A stretch of DNA of 33,586 nt from SKVR01 sp964453995 (GCA_964453995.1 CAYVQC010000048.1:1-33586); one strand, 5' to 3'. Positions 24,032 to 32,550 are shown, numbered from the stretch's first letter. The notes: generated from the sequence alone by a model not told the origin. Program-made: numbers and translations.

Positions 24032-25453
24032 TTAGTACCTGTAATGCTCAGGTTTGAACGGGCCTGTAGATTTCACTCCAATGTAATCTGCCTGTTCGGG
24101 GGTGAGTCTGGTAAGTTTTACGCCGATTTTCTCAAGGTGCAGGCGTGCCACTTCTTCGTCAAGATGTTTGGGAAGGCGGTACACTCCAATGGCATAATTG
24201 TTTTTCCATAATTCCATTTGGGCTACAACCTGGTTGGTGAAGGAGTTGCTCATAACGAAAGATGGATGACCGGTAGCACATCCAAGATTTACCAGGCGTC
24301 CTTCGGCCAACATGAAGATCTCGTTGCCACCGGGGAAAATGTATTTATCAACCTGGGGTTTGATGTTTACTTTCTGCACTCCGGGGGTGTTGTCGAGCAA
24401 ATCCACCTGGATTTCGTTGTCGAAGTGGCCAATGTTGCACACAATTGCCTGATCTTTCATTCTTTTCATGTGTTCAACCGTGATCACATCTTTGTTTCCG
24501 GTGGCGGTTACAAAAATATTGCCTTCGTCGAGAGCATCTTCAACAGTCTTTACCTCGAAACCTTCCATAGCTGCCTGCAGGGCACAAATGGGATCAATTT
24601 CTGTAACAATTACCCTGGCGCCATAGCCACGCATACTGTTGGCACAACCTTTACCCACATCACCATAACCGCAAACAACCACAACTTTACCGGCGATCAT
24701 TACGTCGGTAGCTCTTTTGATTCCATCAGCCAGCGATTCGCGGCAGCCATAAAGGTTGTCGAATTTGGATTTGGTTACCGAGTCGTTTACATTGATAGCG
24801 GGTACCAGCAGTTCGCCTTTTTCCATCATCTGGTAGAGTCTGTGAACTCCTGTGGTAGTTTCTTCCGATACTCCCTTCCAGTCCTCTACCATGCGATGCC
24901 ATTTCAGGTTATCCTTTTCGAGTGTTTTCTTGAGTAAGTTCAGAATTTCTGCTTCTTCCCGGCTACCGGGAGTTTTGTCCAGTATCGCGGCATTATCTTC
25001 TGCTTTAAAGCCTAAGTGGATGAGCAGGGTTGCATCTCCACCATCGTCTACAATAAGCTGGGGCCCTTTGTCATCGGGGAAGGTGAGGGCCTGTTCGGTG
25101 CACCACCAATATTCAGCGAGCGTTTCGCCTTTCCAGGCAAAAACAGGAATGCCCCTTTTGGCAATAGCTGCTGCAGCATGATCCTGGGTTGAAAAGATGT
25201 TGCAACTTGCCCAGCGTACATTGGCACCAAGTTCAACAAGGGTTTCTATCAATACTGCAGTTTGTACGGTCATGTGCAGTGAACCCATGATCCTTACATC
25301 CCTGAGGGGTTTTTCTTTACCATATTTTTCGCGCAATGCCATCAATCCGGGCATTTCTTTTTCTGCGATCTCAATCTCTTTCCGGCCAAAGTCTGCCAGT
25401 GAAATGTCTGCTACCTTATAGGCAAGCGGTGTATCGGTTAAAACTTTTTCCAT
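24032..25453 (-). CDS. ahcY: S-adenosylhomocysteine hydrolase
   Basis: A 473-residue NAD-dependent enzyme that splits S-adenosylhomocysteine into adenosine and homocysteine, clearing the product of methyl transfer. Visible signatures: LHMTVQTAVLIETL, ACNIFSTQDHAAAAI, ETTTGVHRLYQM, the NAD-binding GYGDVGKGCANSMRGYGA, CNIGHFDNE and the C-terminal KPEHYRY end. The length matches the bacterial form with the ~40-residue insertion. It is monocistronic, flanked by a convergent terminator and a divergent promoter region. It suggests the activated methyl cycle uses AhcY instead of Pfs/LuxS. No SAM or SAH riboswitch was recognised in the 30-70 nt upstream. Confidence 0.98.
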   Translation of the reverse strand: MEKVLTDTPLAYKVADISLADFGRKEIEIAEKEMPGLMALREKYGKEKPLRDVRIMGSLHMTVQTAVLIETLVELGANVRWASCNIFSTQDHAAAAIAKRGIPVFAWKGETLAEYWWCTEQALTFPDDKGPQLIVDDGGDATLLIHLGFKAEDNAAILDKTPGSREEAEILNLLKKTLEKDNLKWHRMVEDWKGVSEETTTGVHRLYQMMEKGELLVPAINVNDSVTKSKFDNLYGCRESLADGIKRATDVMIAGKVVVVCGYGDVGKGCANSMRGYGARVIVTEIDPICALQAAMEGFEVKTVEDALDEGNIFVTATGNKDVITVEHMKRMKDQAIVCNIGHFDNEIQVDLLDNTPGVQKVNIKPQVDKYIFPGGNEIFMLAEGRLVNLGCATGHPSFVMSNSFTNQVVAQMELWKNNYAIGVYRLPKHLDEEVARLHLEKIGVKLTRLTPEQADYIGVKSTGPFKPEHYRY

Positions 25454-25483
25454 TCTGATTATTCGTTTTATTTTTATAATTTT

Positions 25484-25521
25484 GCAAAGGTAACACTTAT
25501 ATTATTAAATGTTACCTTTGC
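25484..25521. promoter_or_regulatory. Divergent ahcY / PPTase promoters built as a 12-bp inverted repeat
   Basis: GCAAAGGTAACA (25484-25495) and TGTTACCTTTGC (25510-25521) form a perfect 12-bp inverted repeat. Each arm contains a TAnnTTTG -7 box pointing outwards: TACCTTTG on the minus strand (25492-25485) 31 nt before ahcY, and TACCTTTG on the plus strand (25513-25520) 128 nt before the PPTase gene. The symmetry may also form an operator. Confidence 0.6.
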
Positions 25522-25648
25522 CTGACAAGCTATAATACTACAAATTCAATTACGCATAGGTTCAATCGCGGCCATAGCAAACAGATTGATTTTTTTAAAT
25601 TGATCCTTTGGCGCTCTTCACGGGCAATGGCCCCCTAAAAGTAAGAGA

Positions 25649-26305
25649 ATGAGTCTTTTTCTGAAAAAAAACATTAAAGATGCCTCTATCGGCATCTGGG
25701 AAATAAAGGAGAGTGTGGATGAGTTGTACGGACAACTTTCCCTCTCACCTGAAGAAGAACAGGTTTTTTCTTCGCTGAAAACCCCCACACGTAAACAGCA
25801 CTGGTTAAGCTACCGGATGATTTTGCCATACCTGGTAAGGGAGCATGAACTCAGTGCCATTTCCTACGACGAATACGGCAAACCCTACCTGAACAATGGT
25901 GTACGACATATCTCCGTATCTCATTCAGGAAAGTATTCGGCCCTCATTGCCAGCCCTGTTCATTCTGTGGGGGTTGATATTGAAAGGATCGATCCGAAGA
26001 TCGAGCGCATCAGTCATAAATTTCTTACTGAACAGGAAATGTCGGAAGTGGGCCGCGATCTGTCACGTGAAGCACTTTATGTGATGTGGGCAGCTAAGGA
26101 AACGCTCTACAAATTGCATGGCAGAAGGGATATCCTGTTCAAGGATCACATTTATATTGCTCCATTTTCGCCCCAGAAGGAAGGACTGGTTTACGGCACC
26201 ATCAAGGCCGATGACGGAGAAAAAATGTATTCAGTACAGTATCACCTGTTCGAAGATTATGTTCTGTCTTATGCCATAGACCGCAGCCGATTTTCATATC
26301 TTTAA
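25649..26305 (+). CDS. 4'-Phosphopantetheinyl transferase superfamily protein
   Basis: A 218-residue PPTase that would transfer phosphopantetheine from CoA to a carrier-protein serine. The magnesium/catalytic signatures are GVDIERID (D110, E112) and WAAKETLYK (W147 to K155, with E151 and K155). The double-length pseudo-dimeric form groups it with the Sfp/AcpT type rather than the ~125-residue AcpS. An unusual SVSHSGKYSALI (89-100) is the typical Sfp-type strand. The next gene, GGGP synthase, follows by 43 bp on the same strand, but no functional link is known. No NRPS or PKS genes lie in the window, so it may serve the fatty-acid carrier protein. Confidence 0.92.
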   Translation: MSLFLKKNIKDASIGIWEIKESVDELYGQLSLSPEEEQVFSSLKTPTRKQHWLSYRMILPYLVREHELSAISYDEYGKPYLNNGVRHISVSHSGKYSALIASPVHSVGVDIERIDPKIERISHKFLTEQEMSEVGRDLSREALYVMWAAKETLYKLHGRRDILFKDHIYIAPFSPQKEGLVYGTIKADDGEKMYSVQYHLFEDYVLSYAIDRSRFSYL

Positions 26306-26348
26306 AGCCCCTTTTCATTTTTAAATTTCTAAAAATCCGTACCTTTTC

Positions 26349-27107
26349 ATGCCAGCTGCCCTGTACCATCAAATAACCACTTTGGCAAATCAAAATCAAA
26401 AGCAGGTGGCAGTGTTGGTCGATCCTGATAAGGTAACCCTGCAAGACCTGGAAAAAATCATTACCCTGGTTCACCTCAATGGGGTGAATTATATTTTTGT
26501 GGGGGGAAGTCTTATTACAGGAGGATTCCTGGATGAATGTATTCGTTTTTTGAAGGGAAGCACCTCAGTTCCGGTGGTCCTTTTTCCCGGGAATGCATTA
26601 CAGATTCACCCCCTGGCCGATGGGATACTGTTGTTGAGCCTGATCTCGGGCCGCAATCCCGAACTGCTCATTGGCAGCCATGTGGTTGCCGCGCCAGCTC
26701 TGAAGCAATCGGGTCTGGAAATAATGCCTACAGGTTACATGCTTGTAGAGAGCGGGAAACTCACCTCGGTGGTGTATATGAGCAATACCACTCCCATACC
26801 GTCAGATAAACCCGATATTGCCACCAGTACAGCTATGGCAGGCGAGATGCTGGGGATGAAACTCATTTATCTGGATGCCGGCAGTGGTGCAGCAAGGCCG
26901 GTTCCGCAAGAGATGATCCTGGAAGTAAAGAAAAGTATCGGGATACCTCTTATTGTTGGCGGTGGAATCAGATGCACTGCATCGGCCCGCACGGCATGGA
27001 ATGCCGGAGCTGACATTGTGGTGGTGGGAAACGCCCTGGAGAATGATCCGGAATTTATTGAGCAACTTTGCCTGGAAAGAAACAGGATCAACCAGGTGAA
27101 AGTGTAG
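26349..27107 (+). CDS. Geranylgeranylglyceryl phosphate synthase family protein
   Basis: A 252-residue TIM-barrel protein of the PcrB/GGGPS family, which joins a polyprenyl diphosphate to sn-glycerol-1-phosphate by an ether bond. Visible are VLVDPDKV (D25, K28), FVGGSLITGG, VLFPGNALQIHPLADGILLL, TGYMLVESGKLTSV, IYLDAGSGAARPVP, and the phosphate loops IVGGGIRC and VVGNALEND. These are the features of group II GGGPSs, known from archaea and from Bacteroidota. Archaeal GGGPS makes membrane lipids; the bacterial product and role are less clear. The operon-like spacing to the PPTase suggests cotranscription. No sn-glycerol-1-phosphate dehydrogenase is seen in the window. Confidence 0.92.
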   Translation: MPAALYHQITTLANQNQKQVAVLVDPDKVTLQDLEKIITLVHLNGVNYIFVGGSLITGGFLDECIRFLKGSTSVPVVLFPGNALQIHPLADGILLLSLISGRNPELLIGSHVVAAPALKQSGLEIMPTGYMLVESGKLTSVVYMSNTTPIPSDKPDIATSTAMAGEMLGMKLIYLDAGSGAARPVPQEMILEVKKSIGIPLIVGGGIRCTASARTAWNAGADIVVVGNALENDPEFIEQLCLERNRINQVKV

Positions 27108-27150
27108 TGTTTCCTTTAGAACAAACTTCTATCAGGGACTTTCCGTTTGA

Positions 27151-27999
27151 CTACTGCTGGGCTTTAAGCCATGCAATTTCCGCTTTCCATCTATCCGGTT
27201 CGGGAGTTTCAAGGATCATGGGTATGCCATCCAGACGTGGGTCTTTCATCAGCCTGGAAAATCCTTGGCTGCCAATAAGACCTTCCCCCAGGGGGGCATG
27301 CCTGTCAACCCTGCTGCCAAGTTCCTTTTTTGCATCGTTCAGGTGCATTCCTCTGAGGTATCCCAATCCAACGATCTTGTCGAAATCATCCCATAGCTTT
27401 TCATACCCGGCCTCAGTTGCAAAATCATATCCTGCAGCCCAGCTATGGCATGTATCTATGCAAACCCCGATGCGTTGCTTGTCGTCGACCAATTCGATAA
27501 TGCGGGCAAGGTGTTCGAAACGGTAACCCATATTGCTGCCCTGGCCGGCAGTGTTTTCGATCACTGCCGTTACACCCCTGGTTTTGTCAAGGGTTATGTT
27601 AATGGATTCGGCAATGATCTTCAGGCAATCGTCTTCCGATATTTTCTTCAAATGGCTGCCAGGATGAAAGTTGAGCAAGGTTATTCCCAGCAACTCGCAG
27701 CGCTGCATCTCATCCAGGAATGCCCTGCGCGATTTCTTCAAACCTTCCTCTTCCGGATGGCCCAGGTTGATCAGGTAGCTGTCGTGGGGAAGAATTTGCT
27801 CAGGCGTATAGCCATGCAGCTGGCAATTGGCCCTGAAATTTTCAATGTTTTCTTCGCTAAGAGGTTTGGCGAACCATTGTTTCTGATTTTTGGTGAAAAG
27901 GGCAAAAGCTGTTGCCCCTATAGCAGCAGCATTTAACGGGGCATTTTCAACCCCACCTGAGGCACTCACGTGCGCACCGATGAATTTTTTTCCTGGCAT
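27151..27999 (-). CDS. nfo: Endonuclease IV (deoxyribonuclease IV)
   Basis: A 282-residue AP endonuclease of base-excision repair that nicks 5' to abasic sites. The TIM-barrel zinc ligands are visible in order: GAHVSASGG, INLGHPEEEG, LNFHPGSHL, VIENTAGQGSNMG (Glu), GVCIDTCHSWAAGYD (Asp and His), MHLNDAKKELGSRVDRHAPLGEG (His, Asp, His) and ILETPEP (Glu). Start ATG 27999 (MPGKKFIGAHVS) is preferred; the frame continues 7 codons upstream to 28020. It is the last gene of the minus-strand group behind the EamA transporter and ends 43 bp from the convergent GGGPS gene, with no hairpin seen in that gap. Confidence 0.96.
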   Translation of the reverse strand: MPGKKFIGAHVSASGGVENAPLNAAAIGATAFALFTKNQKQWFAKPLSEENIENFRANCQLHGYTPEQILPHDSYLINLGHPEEEGLKKSRRAFLDEMQRCELLGITLLNFHPGSHLKKISEDDCLKIIAESINITLDKTRGVTAVIENTAGQGSNMGYRFEHLARIIELVDDKQRIGVCIDTCHSWAAGYDFATEAGYEKLWDDFDKIVGLGYLRGMHLNDAKKELGSRVDRHAPLGEGLIGSQGFSRLMKDPRLDGIPMILETPEPDRWKAEIAWLKAQQ

Positions 28000-28048
28000 T
28001 TTGAACGTATTTTGCATCATTGTGACAACACCTTGTAGTTAAAATGGT

Positions 28049-28981
28049 TTAATCGTTTGAAGCATCCTGATCTTTGATGGCCGAAGCAGCCCTGGGCGGT
28101 GTATTGCGACGGTTGACAATATAAATGCCCGTAAGGATAATGATGCCCCCGGCAATTTGTTGTACGCTAAGCAATTCTCCCAGGATGATAATACCAAAAA
28201 TGGCTGTTACCACTGATTGAGCCAATAGAGTAACAGACACATTGGTTCCTTTGATATGCCCCAGCGCATAATTAATACAGAGCCATCCGCCGAAGTGTGA
28301 TATCAATCCAAGGCCCGACAGAGACAGCCATGTTTTACCTGAATATCCTGCAAAAGAGTGCCCCATAAGCCATGTGGCCAAAAACATCATGGCTACCATA
28401 AATAGCAGTGATAGCGACATGAAGGTTACGGTGTTTACCCTCTTGCGTACTTCCATGGTATAGATAAGATACAGGGCATAAAAAAAGCCAGCCAGCAGGG
28501 CCAGCATATCTCCTTTGTTGAAATCCATGGTTCTCCATGACTGGAGGCCAATAAGAATATTCAAGCCTATTATGGCTACCACAAGTCCAAACCAGAAACG
28601 GCCTGGCAGGCTCTTGCGCAAAACTACTACCGTGATCAATCCCAGCCATACGGGTGCGTTGTTGGCCAGTAGCGTGGCAGTTGCTGCCGAGGTTAAGGGG
28701 ATGGCCGTGTTCCACATCCACAAGTCGATAGCAAAGAAAAGGGAACCGGCAAATATCAGGAAGATGTCTTTTCTGGCTGGCATTTTTATGCCCCTGTAAA
28801 ACCATATGGGCAGAATAGCGATGGTGGCAAAAAGCAACCGGTAAAAGGTAGATACCGAACCGGGTACATCAGCCAGTTTTACAAAAATTGCAGAAAAGCC
28901 AATGCATAAAATGCCGAATATCAGGGCAAACCAGGCAAAGAAAGGTGATGATTTGAGTTTTTGGAGCGTGTACTGGTTCAC
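28049..28981 (-). CDS. EamA/DMT-family transporter
   Basis: A 310-residue drug/metabolite transporter with ten hydrophobic segments forming two EamA repeats: repeat 1 with ILCIGFSAIFVKLADVPG and AATATLLANNAPVWLGLI, repeat 2 with GDMLALLAGFFYALYLIYT and VTLLAQSVVTAIFGIIILGE. The charged C-terminal tail follows IVNRRN. Family members export amino acids, nucleotides or drugs; the substrate here cannot be told. It starts 12 bp after the small AYIDPGTGS protein stop, so they are likely in one transcript, with nfo 49 bp further on. Confidence 0.92.
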   Translation of the reverse strand: MNQYTLQKLKSSPFFAWFALIFGILCIGFSAIFVKLADVPGSVSTFYRLLFATIAILPIWFYRGIKMPARKDIFLIFAGSLFFAIDLWMWNTAIPLTSAATATLLANNAPVWLGLITVVVLRKSLPGRFWFGLVVAIIGLNILIGLQSWRTMDFNKGDMLALLAGFFYALYLIYTMEVRKRVNTVTFMSLSLLFMVAMMFLATWLMGHSFAGYSGKTWLSLSGLGLISHFGGWLCINYALGHIKGTNVSVTLLAQSVVTAIFGIIILGELLSVQQIAGGIIILTGIYIVNRRNTPPRAASAIKDQDASND

Positions 28982-28993
28982 AGAATGTTTCTA

Positions 28994-29194
28994 TTATTCG
29001 TCGTCCAGTTTTTGGATATCAGAATCTTTTTGGACACCGAAAAACCTAAGGATGCGTTGCCAGTAAATCCTGGCAGCAATGGCAATGCCAGCGATGGCTC
29101 CAATAACAGCCTGCAGTATTATGCTTCCGGTTCCCGGATCTATATAGGCAATGATACCTGGGATAAAAGGGCAAAAGGCAAAAAAAGAGTTCAT
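28994..29194 (-). CDS. Small AYIDPGTGS-type membrane protein
   Basis: Only 66 residues, but a real family: AYIDPGTGSIILQAVIGAIAG is a very conserved signature of small bacterial membrane proteins of unknown function. One or two hydrophobic helices (GSIILQAVIGAIAGIAIAA) are followed by a basic stretch (RIYWQRILRFFG) and an acidic end. Such genes often sit next to glycan-related methyltransferases and sulfatase-fold membrane proteins, as here, which suggests a subunit or scaffold for those enzymes (inference). A TATCTTTG box about 57 nt upstream may give it its own promoter. Confidence 0.8.
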   Translation of the reverse strand: MNSFFAFCPFIPGIIAYIDPGTGSIILQAVIGAIAGIAIAARIYWQRILRFFGVQKDSDIQKLDDE

Positions 29195-29250
29195 TATGTA
29201 ATTATTTCAGGATGTAAAAATCCACAGCCATAAAGACCGGGATTAAAGTT

Positions 29251-29258
29251 CAAAGATA
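29251..29258 (-). promoter_or_regulatory. -7 promoter box ahead of the small membrane protein gene
   Basis: The minus strand reads TATCTTTG, a perfect TAnnTTTG, 57 nt before the ATG and just after the methyltransferase stop codon. It could give an internal promoter for the small protein, EamA transporter and nfo. Confidence 0.4.
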
Positions 29259-29287
29259 ACAATCTTTTAAAAAATTACAGGTATTAT

Positions 29288-30670
29288 TTACTTTGCAGGT
29301 TTTTGCATAAGAAATAGCGATCGGGTTGAACCTTCGATATTCCGTTCGGTAATGATCTGAAAGAATGCACTGAATGCCTTTATAAAAGAGTCTTTGGTAT
29401 AATCTTGAAAAATATCCTCTCTCGATGCCAGAAGCAACTGCACCTGGGAATCCTCTTTGGGGACAAATTCAATGATCAGATTGGTGCATAATTCGCTGAA
29501 ATATTCGGCAATTTTATGCAAAGGAATGTTGTTGGATATGGCAAGATGATGGATTAGTGCCAGTGCCATAATAGTGTCGGGTTTTTCACGCATTGCCAGA
29601 TCCATTCTTTCCCGGTTTCCCCATCCAATGGCAGGTGAGGGATTAGTAACATCAAGGAGTAAAGGCAGAGTATGCGCAGACTTAGTGTTTCTCAGGTGAG
29701 CATAATGCTTTTCTACAGCCAGCGGGTCAATGTCGAATGCGATACATGGAATGCCGCATTGAGAAATGATTTGGGTAAACTCACCTGTATTTGCCCCCAT
29801 ATCCCACACAAAAGAAGGGTTGATCTGTTTTGCCATCTCCCTGATGATTTCTTTCTTATGATTGAAAGAATCATGTGAGTAATTTGTAAAGGAATAATAT
29901 TCTGCCCATTCAGTATCTTTTTCTCTCACCTTCAATTTACTGATGACCTGCCACAGACTTTTAATAAGGTTTTGCAGCCGCTGACGCGACAATGAAGATT
30001 TGCTGTGAGATGAAGAAGGCTTCTGATACTTTTTCTGAGCCCTGGAATGGGCGTGAATATGCAAAAAAAGACCAAGATTGAGCTTTGTCCGCCAGGGCAG
30101 GAGTTTTGCTGTCAGGTCGAGGGGGACACCATCAAGGTGAGATTTTAAGAGTTGATTCAAACGGATATCTGTATGGCTCATCAGGGCCAGCGGCGCCAGG
30201 AAATGCTGGACAAATTGGCGGTAAGCCTGCCAGGGAGTGTTATCCTGGTATATTTCAAATGAAAGTGTGTCGATATGAATGGGCATTCCCTTGTGAAACT
30301 GGATGTTGTACACACTGGCGTCCTTAAGCACCATGCCGTGCTTCAGTGCTGTGTTCTGAATTTGCAGTGTGGCAAGTGCTGCATCTTTCAACTGGCTAAA
30401 GGACCATTCATAAGCATAGGAAATGAAATTTACTTTTTCAGGAGCAATTACTATGTAGCAATCCTCTGATAAGCCTGTGTGGCCCGTTATTTCTGTATGA
30501 GGAATGAGGAGTTTCCTCGAAACCAGTTTTTCATAAAGACCTGAGCGCATCAAATGGTCGTAGTCATTTTTGTAACGCCGGTTCACCTGTCGTAGCAGCC
30601 GCCCGTTTTCCCTGAAAATGAAACCCGATGGATCGCGAAATGAACTGTTATCCTGGTGTGTGATTTTCAT
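29288..30670 (-). CDS. NoeA-like SAM-dependent methyltransferase with kinase-like N-terminus
   Basis: About 460 residues from ATG 30670 (an in-frame TTG lies 9 bp upstream; numbering below counts from it). The C-terminal half is a class I methyltransferase: motif I VWDMGANTGEFT (291-302), AFDIDP (315-320) and ALIHHLAI (374-381). The N-terminal half starts FRDPSGFIF and contains AYEWSFSQLKDAAL, then VLKDASVYNIQFHKG (117-131) and HIDTLSFE (135-142), which resemble the catalytic D..N and metal-binding D of kinase/phosphotransferase folds. The whole architecture matches NoeA-type proteins, named after a Sinorhizobium nodulation gene; the substrate is unknown. Glycan or lipid methylation is my inference from its sulfatase-fold neighbour. 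Confidence 0.75.
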   Translation of the reverse strand: MKITHQDNSSFRDPSGFIFRENGRLLRQVNRRYKNDYDHLMRSGLYEKLVSRKLLIPHTEITGHTGLSEDCYIVIAPEKVNFISYAYEWSFSQLKDAALATLQIQNTALKHGMVLKDASVYNIQFHKGMPIHIDTLSFEIYQDNTPWQAYRQFVQHFLAPLALMSHTDIRLNQLLKSHLDGVPLDLTAKLLPWRTKLNLGLFLHIHAHSRAQKKYQKPSSSHSKSSLSRQRLQNLIKSLWQVISKLKVREKDTEWAEYYSFTNYSHDSFNHKKEIIREMAKQINPSFVWDMGANTGEFTQIISQCGIPCIAFDIDPLAVEKHYAHLRNTKSAHTLPLLLDVTNPSPAIGWGNRERMDLAMREKPDTIMALALIHHLAISNNIPLHKIAEYFSELCTNLIIEFVPKEDSQVQLLLASREDIFQDYTKDSFIKAFSAFFQIITERNIEGSTRSLFLMQKPAK

Positions 30671-30771
30671 TGATATCAAAAATGTAAAAGGATTATTATT
30701 AATGCATTATGTATTGTAAAAAAAATAGGCGAAATGCCAGGGAATCAATTGAAGAAAATGTCTGCCAGGGT

Positions 30772-32247
30772 TTACTGGTCAGGCCGCATTTCATAATCTT
30801 GTCCAAAATAGTTGTTGAAAATGATGCGCAATGTGTTTAAAGGTGCAATTCCGGAATGAAAGCCACTGTAATCTCCATCAGGGAGGTACACTGCATTAAG
30901 AACCCTGTAAATATGTTCCTTTTCGCGGGATCCGGTGCTTTCCTCTCTTACTCCATGATCTGATAATAGTAGAATAACTGGTGGAGTATCTGAGTTTGCA
31001 AGAATGCTTTCCACCATTTTTTCCATTCGTTTACTTACATAGATAAATTGTTCCAGGTACAATTGCTTTTTTGTTTCATCGTCTATGGTGGTATATTCCC
31101 AGTGATTGGTGGGATTTTCAAGGAAGTTTCCCTCCCGATCAAAAACATAGGGAAGGTGAGGTGACATCATGTGGGCATAAAGTAGAGAGGGGTTATCCAT
31201 TTTATTTACCGTAAAGGGATGGTTCTCAATATAATCAAAAAAGTATTTGTTCACCTGGTAATACAAATTGGGGGTTTTGTCTTTAAAGCTTTCTGCCCAG
31301 GGAGTGAGGATCGTTTGGTTTACCAGTAAAACATGAAAAGGATCTATGGTTGAGGATTCTTCTATACCCATATTATACATGTACATGTAGTTAACATCAG
31401 GTAACCTGCCAGACCACCCAAAACTCCCGTAACCATTAATAAAAGTTATATTATACCCCAAACTATCCAAATAATTCATTACAAAATTGTTATCATAGAT
31501 TTGGAGGGCTTCTCCCAAAGAAGTTCCTTCGGCAACATAATCCAGGTTCATTAGCGACGCCAGGGAGGAATAGGATGTGCGGAATCGTGTTCTGCTGTCT
31601 TCTGCTATATAAAAACCTTTTTCGGTAAGAAAATTATGCAAACTGCTGTTTTTATATCCCCATACCTCATCTATTGTTTTGAAGCTGGCAAACTCATCAA
31701 AAACAAGGATATAAAGATCTGGTAAGCCACTGGTTAATTCAGGGTTTTGCCCCGGAATATATTCAGCATTTGCCGTTTTTATGGTGATTCGGTTCTTATC
31801 AATTTCTGCAGGGATGATGTTTGCCAGGTTCAGGATCAGGAGCAAGGCCACAGGTAAGGTGAAAATGAGGTTCAGATTGGCCAGGGTCTCATTCCGTTTA
31901 ATTTTGATGATCAGATAGATCCAGCCTGCATAAATTATTGTGATTATAATAATCAGATGAAGGTGACTCACTGTCAGCCAACCAGAAACGGTAGTAAATG
32001 CAGTTCCGTAAAACCCGGCAATCCATAGCAATGCAATGGTAAGGAGAGATGCTTTATAAAGATTTCGTATGATTACATACCAAAAAGAGAAAACAAAAAT
32101 GCTCCCCAAAACAGAAATCAATAAAGGCAACCCGATAACTTTCAGATTGACTTCCTCGACATTATGTGCATATAGGGCCACAATGGGATATATTGCAAAG
32201 AGTAATACTCCGGCAAAGGGAAGGTACTTTTTTGATAAACGTTCCAT
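30772..32247 (-). CDS. Membrane-anchored sulfatase/alkaline-phosphatase-fold protein
   Basis: A 491-residue protein with five N-terminal membrane helices (residues 10-28, 37-60, 66-82, 94-116, 127-146) and a large extracytoplasmic sulfatase-fold domain (175-485). Metal-site features include LVFDEF (D184, E185), RTSYSSLAS with the probable nucleophile Thr224 or Ser, MMSPHLPY (H364) and LLLSDHG (D430, H431). The layout is that of phosphoglycerol or phosphoethanolamine transferases and related lipid-A or teichoic-acid modifying enzymes, rather than soluble sulfatases, because of the helices. The cysteine/serine formylglycine motif C/S-x-P-x-R is not seen. It heads the gene group with the NoeA-like methyltransferase, under the clearest promoter of the window. 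Confidence 0.82.
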   Translation of the reverse strand: MERLSKKYLPFAGVLLFAIYPIVALYAHNVEEVNLKVIGLPLLISVLGSIFVFSFWYVIIRNLYKASLLTIALLWIAGFYGTAFTTVSGWLTVSHLHLIIIITIIYAGWIYLIIKIKRNETLANLNLIFTLPVALLLILNLANIIPAEIDKNRITIKTANAEYIPGQNPELTSGLPDLYILVFDEFASFKTIDEVWGYKNSSLHNFLTEKGFYIAEDSRTRFRTSYSSLASLMNLDYVAEGTSLGEALQIYDNNFVMNYLDSLGYNITFINGYGSFGWSGRLPDVNYMYMYNMGIEESSTIDPFHVLLVNQTILTPWAESFKDKTPNLYYQVNKYFFDYIENHPFTVNKMDNPSLLYAHMMSPHLPYVFDREGNFLENPTNHWEYTTIDDETKKQLYLEQFIYVSKRMEKMVESILANSDTPPVILLLSDHGVREESTGSREKEHIYRVLNAVYLPDGDYSGFHSGIAPLNTLRIIFNNYFGQDYEMRPDQ

Positions 32248-32350
32248 TTTGTTTTCCTTTTTGAGCTGATGAGTTTCGAATGTGAGTTTTACGTGTGAAG
32301 AATCCAGGTAATCCGGTTTTATATAAAAAAGAAATACGTAAAATGCGACG

Positions 32351-32382
32351 CAAATATACTAATTGAAGCCCCAACCAACAAA
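32351..32382 (-). promoter_or_regulatory. Canonical Bacteroidota promoter (TTTG-N20-TATATTTG)
   Basis: The minus strand reads TTTG (32382-32379), a 20-nt spacer, then TATATTTG (32358-32351): both the -33 and -7 elements of the housekeeping sigma factor match perfectly. Transcription should start near 32344 and give about a 97-nt leader to the sulfatase-fold gene. Confidence 0.8.
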
Positions 32383-32542
32383 CATGGGCGGAGAGACATT
32401 TCACAAAATGCATTTCAATACATGGGAATGAGATTTCGGTTGAAATGATTTGGCTTCATAGTTCTAAGATTTTGAATTACTTCCGTTTAAAAATTTGTTC
32501 CTGGCTGACAGGTTTTGAGGAGTGCCATATTCTTAATTATCA

Positions 32543-32550
32543 TAGATTTG
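32543..32550 (+). promoter_or_regulatory. -7 promoter box for the small membrane protein gene
   Basis: TAGATTTG, a perfect TAnnTTTG; a TTTG lies upstream at 32514-32517, but the 25-nt spacing is longer than usual. The leader to the ATG at 32659 would be about 100 nt. Confidence 0.4.

Noticed and set aside
25454..25648. SAM/SAH riboswitch upstream of ahcY
   Set aside because: The ahcY leader is only about 25 nt from the predicted start site, too short for a known SAH aptamer; the inverted repeat is explained by promoter boxes.
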